Positions 61,702-64,000 of a DNA stretch of 64,000 bases are shown here, piece by piece. This DNA is from Candidatus Omnitrophota bacterium. Its GTDB lineage: Bacteria > Omnitrophota > Gorgyraeia > JABMRN01 > RBG-13-46-9. The stretch covers positions 1 to 64,000 of the forward strand of contig JADHYL010000001.1 of NCBI GenBank assembly GCA_016782495.1. The letters are read 5' to 3'. Position 1 is the first letter of the stretch; each line of letters starts with the position of its first letter. Below the pieces are notes generated by a model, which saw nothing but the letters and a program-made list of their open reading frames with translations, was not told the DNA's origin and made no database searches. The translations under genes were made by a program, and so were the position numbers.

Positions 61702-62772
61702 CTATCCTTCTCTCCTGATTAGTTTGCGAAGCTCATCGGGATTTGTCGATTTCTGCAGACACACCTCTGGGGTTACAGCGCCTTTGTTGTAGAGATCCGC
61801 CAGCGATTGGTTCATCGTTTTCATCCCGTCTTTCTGTGAAGTTTGTATGACCGAATATATCTGGTGAACCTTGCTCTCGCGAATCAAGCTCCTTACAGCA
61901 GGTGTTGCCACGAGGACTTCGGTGGCAAGTACCCTGCCCGATTCCCCGGCCTTCGGCAATAACTGTTGCGAAACTATGGCAAGGAGCACGAACGAAAGTT
62001 GCGTCTTTATCTGCTGCTGCTGGTGGGCGGGAAACACGTCAATAACCCTGTTGACGGTTTGCACGGCGTCAGAGGTATGCAGGGTGGCGAAAACGAGATG
62101 CCCCGTTTCAGCGATTATCAAAGCGCTTTCTATGGTTTCCAGGTCTCTCATCTCGCCGATCAGGATGACGTCGGGGTCCTGTCGTAAGACGTGTTTTAAG
62201 GAATCGCCGAACGAATGCGTATCCGTGTAGACCTCTCGCTGTTCCACAAGGGCTTTTTTGTTTTTGTGCACGAATTCTATAGGATCTTCGATGGTTACGA
62301 TGTGGCACTGGCTGTGGTCATTTATATAGTCTACCATCGAGGCAAGTGTCGTAGATTTTCCGCTTCCTGTCGCTCCAGTAACCAATACAAGCCCCTTTGG
62401 CTTATTACAGAGTTCCGTTACGATGTCGACAGGGAGCCCGCATTGTTCGAAATTTAAAATATCAAAAGGAATAAGCCTTATTGCGCAACCAACCGATCCT
62501 CTCTGATAAAAGATGTTAACCCTGAATCGGGCCACATTTTTAACCTCGAAAGAAAAATCCAGCTCCCAGTCTTTCTCAAACTGCTTTATCTGTTCCGGGC
62601 TTAACAAGGCGTAGGAAGCTTGCTTTGTTTCCTCTGCGTTTAAGGGTGACTTTCCGATCGGATAAAGCTTTTCGTCAATTCTTAAATGGATCGGCGAATT
62701 CGTCGTGATGTGCATGTCAGAAGCATTCTTTTCCAGCATCATCTTTAACAAACCCTTTATATCTATTCCCAT
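61702..62772 (-). CDS. pilT: Pilus retraction ATPase PilT
   Basis: This 356 residue hexameric ATPase depolymerises the pilus. Walker A GATGSGKSTT, TIEDPIEFVH, Walker B ILIGEMRDLETIESAL and the HLVFATLHTSDAVQTVNR box are intact, with the C-terminal AIRSLIRE-type helix seen as ATPAVRSLIRESKVHQI. It lacks the GspE N-terminal domain, as expected for PilT. Confidence 0.96.
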   Translation of the reverse strand: MGIDIKGLLKMMLEKNASDMHITTNSPIHLRIDEKLYPIGKSPLNAEETKQASYALLSPEQIKQFEKDWELDFSFEVKNVARFRVNIFYQRGSVGCAIRLIPFDILNFEQCGLPVDIVTELCNKPKGLVLVTGATGSGKSTTLASMVDYINDHSQCHIVTIEDPIEFVHKNKKALVEQREVYTDTHSFGDSLKHVLRQDPDVILIGEMRDLETIESALIIAETGHLVFATLHTSDAVQTVNRVIDVFPAHQQQQIKTQLSFVLLAIVSQQLLPKAGESGRVLATEVLVATPAVRSLIRESKVHQIYSVIQTSQKDGMKTMNQSLADLYNKGAVTPEVCLQKSTNPDELRKLIRREG

Positions 62773-62773
62773 A

Positions 62774-64000
62774 TTATACCCCTGCTCCTATTATTTTATT
62801 TTTTCCTTCTTCTTTGGCTTTGCCAAGCGCCGCTTGGGCCTTCTCCAAGATTTCGTTCGCGGTTGGCCCGTCAAGCGGGTTTTCGCTTACCCCGCAACTT
62901 ACGGTTAGCGTATTGCCTTTTTCTTCGGATAATTGCATCTTTTCGACTCGCTTCCTGATCTTTTCCGCAATTTGCAAGACAGCTTTTTTATTTACTTCTG
63001 GCATGATCAATGCAAAGAGATCCTTGTCAAACCTGCCGGCTTTTCCCAGCGGACCGGAAAGCTCCGTTATGAGGTGGCCGATCTTTTTCAGTGCGACCGC
63101 CGCCTGTGCCTTGCCCTTTTCGGTCTCGTATTTTTTGAAGTCATCGATATCCAGCAGGATAAAGGAGCACGGCCTGTGAGAAATAAAGGAACGTTGTATT
63201 TCCTCATTTAGACGCCTTTTCATAAAATCCTTGTTGAACAAGCCCGTAAGCTGGTCCTTTATTTGCAGCTTTTCGGCCGTTTTCATCAGAACGTCGTTTT
63301 CGATGGCGATCGCGATCTGCTCTGTAAAAACCTTTATTATTTCCACATCGTCATTTGTATATGTAAAGTTCTTTATCCCGTTGCCTGTGACGAGCAGGGC
63401 CTTCACATCCCTGATGGTAAACAATGGAAAGATTACTATGTTCTCGCATTTGTATTTTTCTTTAAATTCCTGGTTTTCGCGTGAGAACTTGGAGGAAGCG
63501 TCCATTACGATATGTTTTTTCTTCAGCATGGCCTTGCCCAGGAGCCCGCTTCCGCTCTCGATGGTCGCTGTTAAAAGATTTTCATTGACCAGGTTTTGAG
63601 ACAGTCGCACGGTAAGCGGCTTGTCCGGCTCATCGGAAAAATAGAGCGCTGCAAATCCGCCGTCGTAAAGCTGGGCTATTTTAAGAAGTACTATCTCGAT
63701 AATGCTGTCTAATTTGACGGACGAGGATATAAGCTCCCCTATTTGCAGGACATTGGATAAAACGGAAACCCTCTTTTGTATTTCCGCGTTTATCTCCTTC
63801 ATCTTCTCCTGGTAATCCTTGAGATCCATTATGTTATCCCTGATTTTCTTTGTTAAGAAGTTTATCGCCTCACCAATTTCACCGATTTCGTCTTCAGTCC
63901 CAACGGGAACCTTTCTTTCAAAATTTCCCTCTCTGATGATTTTGGTCTCGAGGGCAACGTCTATAACGCGCTCGACAATTCCTTTTGCAAGAAATAGCCC
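62774..64000 (-). CDS. HAMP-GAF-degenerate GGDEF protein (5' end beyond window)
   Basis: The frame is open to the right edge. Before the internal ATG at 63829 it encodes a HAMP end (GNFERKVPVGTEDEIGEIGE), so the gene starts outside the window and probably has membrane helices. A GAF domain (about 150 residues) and a GGDEF domain follow. The signature is GRFDKDLFALI instead of R-Y-GGDEF, and the first metal site DIDDFKKYE is kept. The active-site glycines and glutamate are missing, so cyclase activity is doubtful. Its position next to pilT suggests control of pili. Confidence 0.88.
   Translation of the reverse strand, partial: GLFLAKGIVERVIDVALETKIIREGNFERKVPVGTEDEIGEIGEAINFLTKKIRDNIMDLKDYQEKMKEINAEIQKRVSVLSNVLQIGELISSSVKLDSIIEIVLLKIAQLYDGGFAALYFSDEPDKPLTVRLSQNLVNENLLTATIESGSGLLGKAMLKKKHIVMDASSKFSRENQEFKEKYKCENIVIFPLFTIRDVKALLVTGNGIKNFTYTNDDVEIIKVFTEQIAIAIENDVLMKTAEKLQIKDQLTGLFNKDFMKRRLNEEIQRSFISHRPCSFILLDIDDFKKYETEKGKAQAAVALKKIGHLITELSGPLGKAGRFDKDLFALIMPEVNKKAVLQIAEKIRKRVEKMQLSEEKGNTLTVSCGVSENPLDGPTANEILEKAQAALGKAKEEGKNKIIGAGV

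Noticed and set aside
62774..63829. Complete GGDEF gene starting at the ATG 63829
   Set aside because: The frame stays open to the right edge and encodes a HAMP segment, so that ATG is internal.
1..64000. CRISPR arrays, prophage, insertion sequences with transposase, rRNA genes
   Set aside because: No regularly spaced repeats, phage structural genes, transposases or rRNA sequence were seen.

Overview
The window is a gene-dense stretch of a bacterial chromosome in which every convincing gene lies on the minus strand, so transcription runs from position 64000 towards position 1. The gene set is that of a diderm bacterium: a type IV pilus with a secretin, lipoproteins, SurA-like foldases, MurA, CdaA/CdaR, GatCAB and bactofilin. 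The style of several proteins (bactofilin-HTH fusion, PDZ protein with a short repeat region, TMTC-like TPR membrane protein, large minor pilins) suggests an uncultured lineage such as Omnitrophota or a PVC relative. That placement is inference, because no rRNA is present.

Right part (about 43.5-64 kb): a nearly complete type IV pilus locus. It holds a HAMP-GAF-GGDEF protein cut by the window edge, pilT, a stand-alone MshEN/GspE-N domain, two PilB-type ATPases, pilC, a pilin with its own promoter and terminator, a TMTC-like TPR protein, a family 2 glycosyltransferase, pilMNOP, a secretin, RNase G and three pilin-like assembly proteins.

Middle part (about 8.9-43.5 kb): housekeeping operons in widely conserved orders: rplU-rpmA-obg-proB-proA-nadD-(55 aa gene)-rsfS-argS; a short Mfd-like translocase; two SurA/PpiC chaperones; pdxA-rsmA-gatCAB; ctpA-tsaD; a bactofilin/HTH/PDZ/HAMP group; polA-coaE-rho-rpmE-prfA-prmC-murA; rpsP-trmD-rplS-rnhB (without rimM); fhs-apbE-tRNA(CAT)-tilS.

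Left part (1-8.9 kb): ftsH-folP-cdaA-cdaR-pdxJ-acpS-nnrD runs directly into the tRNA-Thr(TGT), tRNA-Tyr(GTA), tRNA-Gly(TCC), tRNA-Thr(GGT), tuf array, the same order as Escherichia coli thrU-tyrU-glyT-thrT-tufB. Here the array is expanded to nearly 3 kb by insertions: a self-splicing group I intron inside the tRNA-Tyr anticodon, two related HTH plus LAGLIDADG-like (homing-endonuclease-like) genes whose reading frames run into the next tRNA gene, degenerate tRNA-Gly halves on both sides of the intact tRNA-Gly, and a roughly 0.7 kb structured segment. This invaded tRNA-tuf operon is the most unusual part of the window.

Smaller points of interest are a shared hairpin upstream of rpsP, rplU and a 55 aa gene, two promoters so close to the ATG that the mRNAs may be leaderless, a likely AUA start for rsfS, and a 161 bp MITE-like element.
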